Positions 23,846 to 34,456 of a DNA stretch of 64,000 nucleotides are shown here, one piece after another. A program made the translations under genes and the position numbers. The stretch is taken from the NCBI GenBank assembly GCA_014338405.1, contig JTDE01000723.1, forward strand, positions 128,013-192,012, given 5' to 3'. Numbering within the stretch: position 1 is the first letter of the stretch; each line of letters begins with the position of its first letter. Below the pieces are notes generated by a model, which had not been told where the DNA came from, made no database searches, and saw only the letters and a list, made by a program, of their open reading frames with translations. Source of the DNA: Paragonimus skrjabini miyazakii (lineage: Eukaryota > Platyhelminthes > Trematoda > Plagiorchiida > Troglotrematidae).

Positions 23846-26619
23846 TGTGACTTTTGATGAAATCTCCGGGTATACTTGAACAGTTGAGAAAGTTAGTTAC
23901 CTGTACGAAAATGCGCCAGTAGGTTGAGATACTATTGTTTAAACCATTCGATAATTCTGGTTGGATAATTTTGGAGGTGAGTGAGTAGCAACCATAAACG
24001 AGATGTACAAGTTGGTCGAACTCACTTCTACCAGTTAACCGAGTAGCAACCTACAACTGAGCTGAATTCACAACACCATGAAACTTTGGAAACCTTATTA
24101 TCTCAACGAATCATCCATTCCATCAGCCTATTTTCTCGTTCAACTCCAAGAGCTGAAGTCATGAGTGGTCGGCTAAACTTCCAAACGTTGTTTGTTCGCT
24201 ATATGTTTTCGTCTCTTCAGGCAGTCAAAAGAGTTTAGTAGAACCGTATTGGTCACGCACGGAGTTTGATGAGCGACGATCAGCGGGTAAATGACGCACA
24301 TTTATCGAAACTCAAAACCATATATTACACCTGCATGCATAATTAAGAGTAAAGCACACCTGAACGAGAGTAACAGATTCTACAATTTAAGCTGATCTGG
24401 TTGTGCATAGCATTACAAACAGCTGCGTTCACTTTGTCCTTGAGTGCGTGAGAAATTGTCCAGTTTTTCATTGCATTCAGTATAATTTCCAGTAGTCTAA
24501 ACTTGAAAGTTGTGAGTCATTTCCTACTTGGGCGTAGCCAACAATCGACTGCTGGCGCAAAATGTTGAAACTACTGAATATTTCTGAATGCTGTCACGTG
24601 AGAATCGTTCCGCCCTTCGCTTACAGAACAATGGGAAACAAAACAAACGGCTTTTTGTAATACTGTAAACGACCACATGTTACTGCCTTGAAGCTATGAT
24701 GAAAGAAAATCAATAGAATATTTGTATTGTCAAGACAAAGTTTGATACAGTTTTACTTTCAAATTATGTAACATTTTAAGAATGCAGTAAAACGCTTTCA
24801 GATAATTTTTGAAATGTCATTGAGGTCAGCTTCCATCTACCCCAATTAGCTGTGCCACTAATCTCATACTTGTTGATCAGCGCTAATATTAAGGGCATTT
24901 AGTAGAACTGTGCAGAAACTCAATCTGCCTCAAACCCCTGGGCGGCATTATAAGTGTACTGGCTATGTTAACATCAGTAGTATGTTTCTCAATGGTCACA
25001 GTTCGCCAGGAGCACGCTACCGGTTTCAACCACTCATCAGATAAGCCTACCCGATAAACTTTGACCACACATCCTACCACAGGATACTACCATAGAATTC
25101 TACTCATGCTTCAAGATGCTATTCCAACTGATTGAACATTTTGTAGATATCTGCTGTTATGAGTTGAGTACAAATAACATTTGACCACAGCTTTCGAATA
25201 TAGATAAAAACATTTAGGCCTGATCTATTTCAAAAGAGGAGTTAGAGGATATGACTTCACTTTTGTTAGTGTTTATCAGTGACGCGATCAGGACTACGGA
25301 ACGAGCGCATTGACATTTTCCTCAAATCAGAATTGACAAAGTCATCACAATCATCAATTTAGGCAATCACTACAGAAAGAAACAGTTTGAGTATCTTGTC
25401 AGCACTTTTGTCACTCAGCCTGCTAAAAAAAATATTTTCATTACTTAAGAATAATGGAGGAAACTCAATGACATAAGCTAGACATCAGTTACAAGTGAGT
25501 GCACACACTGTATTCAAAATAATTTGTGCTGACTCACCTTAAACGCTTTTCCTGTGTTACAGATGTGATAAATCAGCGTAATCTACTTTGTTTGCTAGCA
25601 TTTTTCTGGTTCAGAGAAAATCGGTTGTCTGTGTTGCAAACACACGTCATGGTAATGTATGAGATTTCACTACAAACACAGGCAGAACACATACATTGCA
25701 TTAGAAATTACTCTTCGTGAGTTTGACAGGTTTATTCCTTAAATTATTTTCCGCCCACAAATTATCATAAGACAACCGGGTTATTAGCCTTGGCTGGGAA
25801 CTATATGATAGTCCTCAGGCGTCAAAAGATCTTCACATTTCATGGCTGCATCGGAAGGTAACAAAACCTATTTAATGCTAGTATACTCTTAAGAATATTC
25901 TTAAGCATAATCCCGAAGAATAGCAAAATCATTATGTTTGAACGTGTGAACTTCAATGTTTGTGAGATAAACGCAATATTACCAAAATCACTTATCGGTA
26001 TCGCAAATTCACGGCTGATTAGTGGCATCGTTAGGTTTCAGCGTGAAATGACTGAAAATTCCAGTTTGCATAGTCAATCTTCCGGATCACTTGTTAGGTT
26101 CCGTATAACACAGTGGATTGGATGGATAATGTTTCTGCGCACCTGGCCTGACTTCGTAGCCCAAGATCTGGGCATTCTGTTCTTCTCACCGGTTTGGATC
26201 CGCCTGAAGTCAAAACTTTTCGCAACTGGGTCCTAAGTTCTCATGAATAGTCGAAGTTCGTCCGCTTCAGAAATTCTAGGATCCGGTACTAATCTACTAT
26301 GAATTCAGGCTAGTCTGTTTGTTTATTTATGTACTCAGAGTAAATTTCCCTTGTTTTTGAACAAAACACCTTCCAACATACCAGCTTGTCCACAGTGTTG
26401 TTGTACACATAGATGAATTCAGCTGAGATTGATTTGGTAAGCCAAACAACAACCCTTCACTGGATGCAGTCAATTCATGTATCATCAAAGATGCAATTTA
26501 TTCAGTTCTAAACAGACTGCAAATTCACACTTTAGACTTGCACTTTTCATAGATAATCTATGGTTCATTATGACATTCTAAGTTTCATTGACAGACTGTG
26601 TATTTCTCTTTATTTCCAG
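23846..26619. other. No gene recognised; possibly intron of the ETS gene
   Basis: No exon, RNA gene or named repeat could be supported. The frame at 25934-26236 (100 codons) has no domain and no good splice sites. If the exon candidate at 26620 is real, part of this stretch is intron or upstream exon space of the ETS gene. Confidence 0.35.
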
Positions 26620-26678
26620 TCATCTAACTACGTGGGAGCTGCAAAGAACCAATGACAAACAATGCGATGAAGCAATAG
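26620..26678 (+). CDS. Candidate internal exon of ETS gene (end of Pointed domain?)
   Basis: A good pyrimidine-rich acceptor (CTTTATTTCCAG ending at 26619) precedes a 59-bp open segment reading HLTTWELQRTNDKQCDEAI. It is followed by GTTGGT, a weak donor. The segment ends one base into a codon (G). The next firm exon at 27958 begins with AT, so the join makes GAT in frame and gives EAIDGVLHTS. The phase match is what supports it. HLTTWELQ would fit the last helix of a SAM/Pointed domain, as found N-terminal in ESE/ELF proteins, but the preceding exon with the rest of that domain was not found. A chance open segment remains possible. Confidence 0.4.
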
Positions 26679-27144
26679 GTTGGTGGACATATTTTGGCTC
26701 TAATGACAAAAAATAATATTGACTTATAAAGTTTGTTGTATAAACAAAATTCTGTCTAACACAGGACTATTTCGAATCAACTAATGTTGTGCTTCTTTTA
26801 TAACCAGTGTTTTGGTCAGCAACCGTCATATACATAAGTAAGCTGCTCTTTGAGCAACATGGATTGAGAAAACTTCAATAGCTATTTTCGCTTTGTTTTG
26901 AGCATCCACACAATTAAAAAAGAGCTAACGTTGCTTACCATACTTTCCTCTGTTCGTATTAATTTAATGTCAGCTATCGCTCCTATGATCGAATGAATTT
27001 ATTCGATGCATTGTTGATACTCTCACTACTAGTATACAATTGATAACAACCATCTAGATTATCATCACTTCACTTGGAATTCCTTATGATGTAATATTTC
27101 AAAGAGTACCGGCTAGTTTATAGAATATAACGTGTAACTCAAAC

Positions 27145-27365
27145 GTTATCGCATAGATTAGGTATCACACAACTGATAGCAGTCGTCATTTTTCCACAGA
27201 CGTTTGCATCAGCTCCTTTTGAGAAAGATGCACTAGACTCGAGTTTTTTTTCTTGTCGGAACTCGCCATCGGTAAGTATACTTCCCGTGGCCGAGATTAG
27301 TTTTCCCACCATGCTCTGATGAAATAACATTATTGACCACTGTGTCACTGACCTCATATTAGGCA
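27145..27365 (-). mobile_element. Hammerhead SINE-like element, copy D (ribozyme decayed)
   Basis: On the minus strand this copy starts near TGCCTAATATGAGGTCAGTG, then the A-box-like ACACAGTGGTCAA (around 27336) and a decayed B box (GGAAAACTAATC). The ribozyme is damaged: its first core reads CCGATGGCGA-like sequence and the GAAA lies in an A-run. The 3' side keeps ACTCGAGTC followed by TAGTGC exactly. The tail aligns with copy A. It lies 5' of the ETS exon at 27958, inside the presumed intron. Confidence 0.7.
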
Positions 27366-27957
27366 CGGAGGAACTATTGCACACAAAATCTCAGCCTCAT
27401 TCGTTTGTGAATAATGCTCAGATTGATTGATTACCTCAACAGGCGATGCAGGCGATTGCGAGTGTGCGTTTGCTCATGGTAATTCAGCCGGACTTAGTGT
27501 GAGGTCAGTGATTGATTGGTTAACTTGCTGGCTTCTTGAAAGCGTGAATGGAGTTGTAGTCCCGCCCGTGACAAGGATGCACGCTAGTGGTGACCCGCAC
27601 TAACGGTGAATGTCAAGTCCAGTGATTTTGTTTGGTAGGGTCTAACTGAAAAATCTGTGAGGATGTCATGAATGCGATCGATTGTGTGATGTTCAAATTA
27701 TATGATTCACAATACGCTACTATTCACTCGCCATTCTGAAAGAAGTGTGTTGTGGTGGTAACCGTTGCTGAGTCATTGTGCGAGAGCAAATAAGTTTTAA
27801 AATTTGACTGCTGCAGGAAAAGTGATCAATTTTAACAAAGTACTTACATATTGCATGGTATTCTTATGGTTCAGTTAATCGTTTCCGCTCGTTTTCATCT
27901 CGTCATGTTTTTCTACTCATGAGTTTCTTCTAATAATCCGTTTCTACTTCGTTACAG

Positions 27958-28617
27958 ATGGTGTTCTTCACACATCAGAGGATCCGAATAATCTGTTAAA
28001 CGATGTCTATAATACAGATTCATTAGACAGCACGCTAAAAAATTGGAATTCGCAATCTCCCAGCTCTTCTGATTCAACTGAATCTTACCACAGTTCGATA
28101 TTCCACTACCCATCTGGCCAAAAGGATGCATCGTGTTCTGTGATTCCCCTGATCGATCTGGACTCGTCCATCAATTCCTTTTGTTCCAGTTTCGAAACCA
28201 GTTCACCTTCTGATGTGTTATGCACACATGATATACAGTTTGAAGAATATTTTCAACTAACAAGCTCTTCTCTTCTCTGTGATATGTCTCACTCGAAGAA
28301 CGACGAAGAACCACTAAATTCAACGATATCCCCAGAGTGCACAAACTCAGAAGATGTCCACCCTTCAATAGATGAACCATTTTCATCCAGGACGCATATC
28401 TTCTGTGAACAACCCCAGTGTGAGGAGAATTTGTGCCAGACTAGATTTGACAGCACTCAATCACAACGACCACAAACACTTAAATTACAGAAAAATACTG
28501 ATACATTCTCAAGTTCTGATCAACCACTGTCTTTCACTAATCTGAGCAGTTCGTCCAGATTGGAGGATCAGTTAACAAGTGCGGACAATGCCTGGTTTAG
28601 TACGCTCGATATACCAC
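27958..28617 (+). CDS. ETS transcription factor gene, internal exon (Ser/Thr-rich region)
   Basis: The exon is bounded by the acceptor TTCGTTACAG (ending 27957) and the consensus donor GTAAGT (28618). It begins with the last two bases of a split codon (AT) and is open for 219 codons from GVLHTSEDPNN to the end. It finishes with one base (C) that joins AT of the next exon to make CAT. The peptide is rich in serine, threonine, aspartate and glutamate, with no globular domain seen, as expected for the transactivation region between the Pointed and ETS domains in ESE-type factors. All 660 bases are open in frame, which is far longer than chance given the local stop density. Nuclear function is inferred from the downstream DNA-binding domain. 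Confidence 0.82.
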
Positions 28618-31242
28618 GTAAGTAAAGTTTTAAACTGGCATGTTTTGATTACCATTCCGTAGTACTGTTGATAAGCACCTTTATACAACTGTGTAACATA
28701 TATATATATATTTTATATAATATATTTAATTAGTGCAAAATAAGTCCGAGAATTTGTCGGGTCAGATATCGAATATGATGTTGGTAGCCTCTGGAGCTGA
28801 AATAGATTTTGAAACATTGATGTCCCTTCGGTAATGTCAGCAAAACAGTTAGAAGACGAACACCTGCAGATGCTAACATTTTGTATCGCCTTTTCAACAC
28901 CAAATAATCAATAACGCGGAAAACTTTCAGGTTAAGGTCTACAGTACTGTCAACTGGTCACAATATGGACTTAACTTCAAACTTAAACATCGTAGCACAT
29001 CATCACAACCTACGGTTCTTAGAATTTGCCGAAGCCGTCATGACAGACTGGTTCAAACCTGTGTTGTTTGTGCAAAAACAATTATTTGTGAACCTTGGGC
29101 TGTCACAGACTTAAGATGTAGTGCGTCGTTCAGATCACACGACTGAATGTTCTGTTTTCCGTTTCTTTGTTCATATACCCCACCCAAGCATCATAGACCT
29201 CAAGTCGAAAGTTTCTGTGTTATTGGTTATTTGGTACTGGTCTGTCAACACGAAATGTCAGTATTTATCAGTGTTCATCTTCTAACTAAAGTACCTTGTT
29301 TGAGCTTGAAGAAAGGCATGTATCACAGTTTAAAGAATGTGCTTATTCTGTACTTCACGTCGAGATTGTCAGTGGCATAATACAACGAGTATAGCTGTCA
29401 ACATTTATGTTCTTGTAATAAACAAGTACCGCAGGCTTTCCTTACGATTGAACAGATCATTCCTATGCAATAAGTTTACCGGGAAAATTGTTCGCACCGT
29501 TTATTCAATGATTGTGTTCACTCACCACCAAAATGTTGGAGTTACTCAACTATAGATTAATCCTGTATAATTGAAACCATTTGTGCCACTTTCTGTCAAC
29601 GTGAAATGCATGTAAATAGTTGTTCCTAGACGGCGATGAAGCCAGACGAAGTGTTGTTTTTGGAGTGGCCGTAAACAAATCTTAAATAGCGTTTCTGTGT
29701 GTTGCGATTTAAAATCTCTATCCATTTTATCATCTCTACAACCGGCTCCATCAAAGATACAGCAGCAGAGAAAGTTCGTTAGCAAGGTAGATTTCTAAAC
29801 AAACTGTTCGTTCTGTTATCCCTGCTTGATGAATTCTGACATTAATAAGACAGAAAAAATAAATATCTTCTTACCAGTGACCTTAGGCTGCATAAAAGTT
29901 GACGACATTTAATCTCTTTGGGTGTTGCGTCTCCCTTCCTCACAGGCTGAACTTATGATTGGCATGCAAACCAGCAAGCATCCACAAGGATACCAGAAAG
30001 AATTGAGGGTAACTTTTGTAAATGATGAGTTCCAATGACGACCTGAGAAGTAGTGGAAATCTGCTTTGATTTTGTTGGATCTCAGCAGAACCCACCAGTC
30101 GTGGATACTCGTCAGATTGTAAGGTCGACACAGAATAGCAATAGCTAATAAGAGTCATTCCTGTATCCCAGGTGACTAAGACCTCCTGATCTTAGAAATA
30201 ACCGTCTGGACGATCACTATGTAGTAACCTTGTAACTGTTTGTAATAACGATACTTTCAATTATAACCTATGTGATCGTATTTGCTACAAATTGTGACAT
30301 GATGTGATGCCAAGCAGTTTAAATCAATGCAAATAATCAAAGCTGGAAAGAGTGTTCTATACTTTGTTTGGTTGCCATAGCACTTGCAAATTGTGTGTAG
30401 TATATATGTCATATCAAAAGTAATTTCACCCGGGTTCTGAGTTAATCTAAACTAGTGATAAAAACCACATGTATCTATGCAACTTGTGCCTAACCAGTTC
30501 TCCCATAACCTCACCTTAAGTGAGAAATTCTATTTTCCCGATGCAGTCTTTTGAGGTTAGAAAGATAGTTATTTGATCGCCAATCAAGATGGCCGAGTAG
30601 TTTGTACACCGCTCACAAACCAATGTGTTGGAGTGTTTGGTCATGAAAAAGCTGCCGGATCGGTCGTAAGATTAGTGAAGCAGTGGCCGACACGTTTGCC
30701 TAGCTAGCAATTGGCTGTGATTGAGGTCTCGGTTGAGGCAAGTACACACACTATGATTGAGGGCTAACAGGGTAGTAACTGAACATTATTGTGTTCCTTC
30801 TCGAATGAGGCCTGCCAAAAATGAAGGCTCTAATCAAGTGTTTGCAGCGTTCATTTTACAACAGTTAACCTCTTTTTAGTGTTTTGACCATGATGGTAAA
30901 TGTTTGCAACTGTAACGTAAAAGCGGTTGGATCGAATCCCGTTTAGACTACCCACCAAATTATGGTCGCTAAACAAAAATGAGAACAAAAATGCCGAACT
31001 GTTTGTTTGGAAGCCACCTTCAATTTTTTATAGGATATAGATCACTCGAGTAAAATCAAAGGGAGAGTTGTTCCTAAAGTTCCTATTGTTCGATGGTATC
31101 AATGTTTTCATTTTGCTGTAATTCACCATTAGGATAGACAATAGAATGAGTTAAACCAAAATAACATTACCAACCAACTTAACCTGTCAGATAGATCAAA
31201 CATATGTCAGCTTTTCATGACAGCCATTTACGTTCCTTACAG
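28618..31242 (+). other. ETS gene intron
   Basis: The intron starts GTAAGT and ends TTCCTTACAG. Intron phase is 1 on both sides. It contains a TA-rich tract at about 28699-28734 and copy E of the SINE-like family (30661-30850). The 70-100-codon frames inside it have no recognisable content. A tRNA-promoter-like pair near 30885-30940 is too weak to name. Confidence 0.75.
30661..30850 (+). mobile_element. SINE-like element, copy E (ancient, ribozyme lost)
   Basis: The head reads AGCAGTGGCCGACACGTTTG, close to GCATAGTGGTCAACACGCTTG in copy B. It then has GAGGCAAGTAC and CACACTA before the place where the ribozyme should be. The core there has decayed to ATGATTGAG and no GAAA remains. The tail still aligns loosely (TCGAATGAGGCCTGCCAAAAA). 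It lies in the ETS intron in the same orientation as the gene. Confidence 0.5.
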
Positions 31243-32449
31243 ATTTGTGCTTAGAAGATGTGGATCTCCTACTTTCCAATGAAAATTGCATCCGATCACC
31301 AGAAACGGATGATCAGAACTCCGTTTCACAACCATGTTTGTCCTTGACCGAAGTAGGCAATAATTTCAATGTAACAACTAGTTTTGGATACTCTGCAGAA
31401 AGTATCAATATTGACGATACGGTTTTTCAATCAGAATTTATGAATACGACTTCGAAGTTCAACCCGACACCGGTTATTGCTAAGGCAACTTCTTGTGACT
31501 CTTTTAAAGGGAGATTGAATTGTGCATTTTCACAAGGCTTCAGTCCAACAGGAGAATCCGAACCAAGGATTTCATCACAAATGTCTTCCGCAACAAACTT
31601 TCAGCAAAGCTGCAAAGCGTCAGCACAGGAAGATACTGTAATAGATTCCGATGGAACCTTGACTTGTTCTGAAGCAGAATATTATAACAACTGTCTTAAA
31701 GAAAACCGCGTGAAGGTCTGCAAAAAAAGAAAACCTTACGAACGAATTTCCCGTCGTACTCTGAAACGACTACGGGATTGCCTGGAGGATAGTGATTCCG
31801 ACTGGTCTGATGTGGAAATGATTCGATCCTCCAGACGCCGACAACGCAGACCAAATCGGTATAACCCTAAATTATCTTTCAGTGAACGCGGTATAAGTAC
31901 TGGCTACTTCCTGTCTCACCGAAGGCTACAGAATGCACAAGCAGACGCCGACCTGAAACCATGGTGGCCTAAAACTATACCGGATTTTTATAACAACGAA
32001 ACAGACATAAATGACAGCAGTTTATTCCATTCGCACGTATCCCCCACTGGCACTCCAACACCGAAAGAGTCAGAAACAAGGTTAACTGAACCAGTACTAC
32101 AAGGGGTACTAGATCGGTACATGAACGATTCTGGACATGGAAGTGGTCCGGACTCGGTGGATTTGGATTTTTCTAAAGCGCAGCGGAAGCGATCAGGACC
32201 ACGAGCCAAACAACGTTCTCGTTTCCACAGGCCCAGCTGTGGTATTCGTATACGGAGAAGAAGGAAGCAATTGGAACTATGGCAATTCATTTTATGTCGC
32301 CTACAGACTGCCAAACAATCTGCTTTTCAGTGGGTCAATCGAACTGCTGGCGTGTTTCGGATTGTAGATACGCAGGCGGGCGCCAGGGAGTGGGGCCGAT
32401 ATAGAGGCAATAGTAGAATGGACTATGAGAAAATGGCGCGGGCGATGAG
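31243..32449 (+). CDS. ETS transcription factor gene, exon with first two thirds of the ETS domain
   Basis: The exon begins after the acceptor CGTTCCTTACAG with AT, completing the CAT codon, and stays open for 401 codons. Its first half is acidic and serine-rich. A basic segment follows (KKRKPYERISRRTLKRLRD, then RSSRRRQRRPNRY), a likely nuclear localisation region. The ETS domain starts at about 32271 with LELWQFILCRLQ and continues through FQWVNRTAGVFRIVD and AREWGRYRGNSRMDYEKMARAM. This matches the tryptophan-spaced ETS fold and the DNA-recognition helix. The closest family pattern I recognise is the ESE group (ELF3/EHF type, MTYEKLSRAMR). The exon stops at GTAGGT with AG of a split arginine codon. 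The ETS domain binds GGA-core DNA as a monomer. Confidence 0.93.
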
Positions 32450-33336
32450 GTAGGTGACAGTTTAGTTAAATAATATAGTTTATTGCTCTTTGTTGTTTGT
32501 CTTGCTGTGACCGTACAAATTAGTTCCTACGAAAACAGCCTATCCAACCACTCAGTTGGGTAGTATTAATTAATCATGATAGCTCAAAACCTATCAGTCG
32601 TTTTAAGGCTCACGTTCTGTTCGCTTCGTCGCCTTTTCTTACCAGCGTTTAATTAAAATTTGTACTGGTACGTTCATAATTCGGTGAACAATATTGCTGC
32701 TGTTACAATGCACTCACGGTATGCAATGAATGAAAAATCCATTTGACACGGTTGTGCTCTAAATTCACAACCGGTCTTGCCCTAGTTTTGACACATCAAA
32801 TACGTGTAGGACTGCGCTTTAAACTGAAATTTACCTTCGCTTGCCACCTTGCATACACCATTTATAACCTTATACCTCAAACTACTCATTAATTAAACAA
32901 GTAGTATAACATGAATAATGCAATCAAAAATTTGACAGCTCTGGATGTACGGAACTGTTCAGAAAGTGGTTAAAATAAACATGTTTATGGATGGACGACA
33001 TACTTGCTCTGACCTACGCACATGTCATTCCGTCTACCAAGTGTAACGCCAAAACGCCCATAAGATTTCTGCATAAGGTATCAGATTGGCCAACTGCATA
33101 CTGTAGCCTTGATTGAAGCGAATAATGTCACTCTATAAGGACGATTTTCTACCAGTAAGGTAGGGCCACATTTCGGATGAAAGATGAACTTTTCATAGAA
33201 ACAAACAGGTAGTTAAGTAAATATGAGTGGACTAAAGAACAGAATGGAGACAAAGGTAGTCTTCTGCTCCATTCCGAACGGACATGAATGAAAGGAGGGT
33301 TACTGGCTTTCCATAGTGTTGTATACGAGTATGTTT

Positions 33337-33402
33337 TGTACACGTGTATATGCATATATACACATATATGTATACACATATATGTGTATATATGAGTTGT
33401 AT
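33337..33402. repeat. TA/CA microsatellite, imperfectly palindromic
   Basis: Alternating pyrimidine-purine sequence of TATA, CACATATA and TGTATA units lies in the intron that splits the ETS domain, just 5' of the PLE fragment. It can fold on itself. Open frames reported across it on the minus strand are artefacts of the repeat. Confidence 0.8.
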
Positions 33403-33441
33403 GTACTGACGCAAACACTCCCGTACAAGCAAATATAGAAT

Positions 33442-34195
33442 ATGAGGGGAAATGTCATCGTAACATCTGAGCATATTGTCGTTAATTTACTTACTTCTAT
33501 AAGGAAGTTCAACACCAGCAATGCACAAAATAATTCTCAACCCACAGTTGCCAAAAAGACAGTAGTTTTACAACTGCTATTCAAGGAAGACAATGTGAGT
33601 CAAATGGTTGAACAATGCCTAAGGTCAGCTGTTGTACGCACGTTCTTTGCCGCGAAACCAGTGATCGTTTACAGAACAGTCCGAGTCCCCACACCCCGGT
33701 TAAACAATCAACGTCTCAGTTCGCCAAATCAAACGTAATCTATGAATACAAATGTGGATGCGGAGCATCCTATGTTGGCAGAACTGAGCGCCAGCTTGGA
33801 TCCAGGGTTACCGAACACTTACCGAAATGAATTCAGCAAACGGTCACATAATCAGGCAACTCGATAGCGAACACCCGGAAGGAGTCAGCGTCATCGATTG
33901 CCAAGCATCACTTGATCACGCAACATGTGATTAACACATCAAAGCAATTACGTGCTCTGTTCTCGACTCGAAACAAACGTTTGCTACGATATGCGGAGGC
34001 GATTGTGATCAGGCACCGTCACCCCATTTTGTGTGTACTTGAAGAACTGTTTGTGACGTTGATGCTGCCCTGGTAGCAACTGAACTGGTTTTGAACTTTG
34101 ACTTTGTGTGATTGTCATGTGGTTTGGAATTTTGTATATTTTAACTCATCTGCAGTAAACACCAGTAGAGATGCATCGAAATCTGCTCGAGCATA
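33442..34195 (+). mobile_element. 3' fragment of a Penelope-like element within the ETS intron
   Basis: Two overlapping frames give the PLE linker (VVLQLLFKEDNVSQMV) and the endonuclease start (SNVIYEYKCGCGASYVGRTE, followed by RQLGSRVTEHLPK). After several shifts, a C-terminal end reads LLRYAEAIVIRHRHPILCV and ends LMLPW with a stop at about 34078. The 3' non-coding end to about 34195 includes CATCGAAATCTGCTCGAGC. The RT domain is missing, so this is a 5'-truncated copy. It differs in sequence from the 22-kb PLE and belongs to another subfamily. Its end lies about 135 bp before the acceptor of the last ETS exon. Confidence 0.88.
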
Positions 34196-34329
34196 AATCG
34201 TGTAATGTTAGTCTTTTGTCTGCACTATTCAAATTTTCAACTGGAAATGGTTGTTTCATACTTCTATACTATCCGAAGATTTATTGAAGTGGTACTGAAG
34301 ATGTGTCCATTTTTGTATTCCTTTCGCAG

Positions 34330-34456
34330 ATTTTACTACAAGGACTCCATTCTCCGCAAAATCAGACAACAGTTGCATTTTCAGTTTGCCATGCCCTATG
34401 TGGAGTGGGCTGAAAAGTGCTACAAGTCATCATCATCTTCACATCGCGTACAGTGA
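34330..34456 (+). CDS. ETS transcription factor gene, terminal exon (end of ETS domain)
   Basis: After the acceptor ATTCCTTTCGCAG (ending 34329) the exon begins with A, completing AGA (Arg) from AG of the previous exon. It reads FYYKDSILRKIRQQLHFQF, then AMPYVEWAEKCYKSSSSSHRVQ and a TGA at 34454-34456. This supplies the missing C-terminal third of the ETS fold: the tyrosine-rich end of recognition helix 3 and the last beta strands, here QLHFQF where the family usually has RLVYKF. The tail is short and serine-rich, so the DNA-binding domain sits at the protein's C terminus, as in ESE-type factors. The exact codon-phase fit across two introns makes the assignment strong. Confidence 0.93.

Noticed and set aside
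30885..30940. TGACCATGATGG and GGATCGAATCCC as a Pol III promoter pair
   Set aside because: The spacing is plausible, but no tRNA cloverleaf or repeat similarity could be shown.
33149..33521. Three overlapping minus-strand open frames with Tyr, Ile and His runs
   Set aside because: They are translations of the TA/CA microsatellite in an ETS intron and show no domain.
34160..34195. Hammerhead in the second PLE fragment (CTGCAGT ... GAAA)
   Set aside because: The first core is altered and no helix III or cleavage triplet can be drawn.
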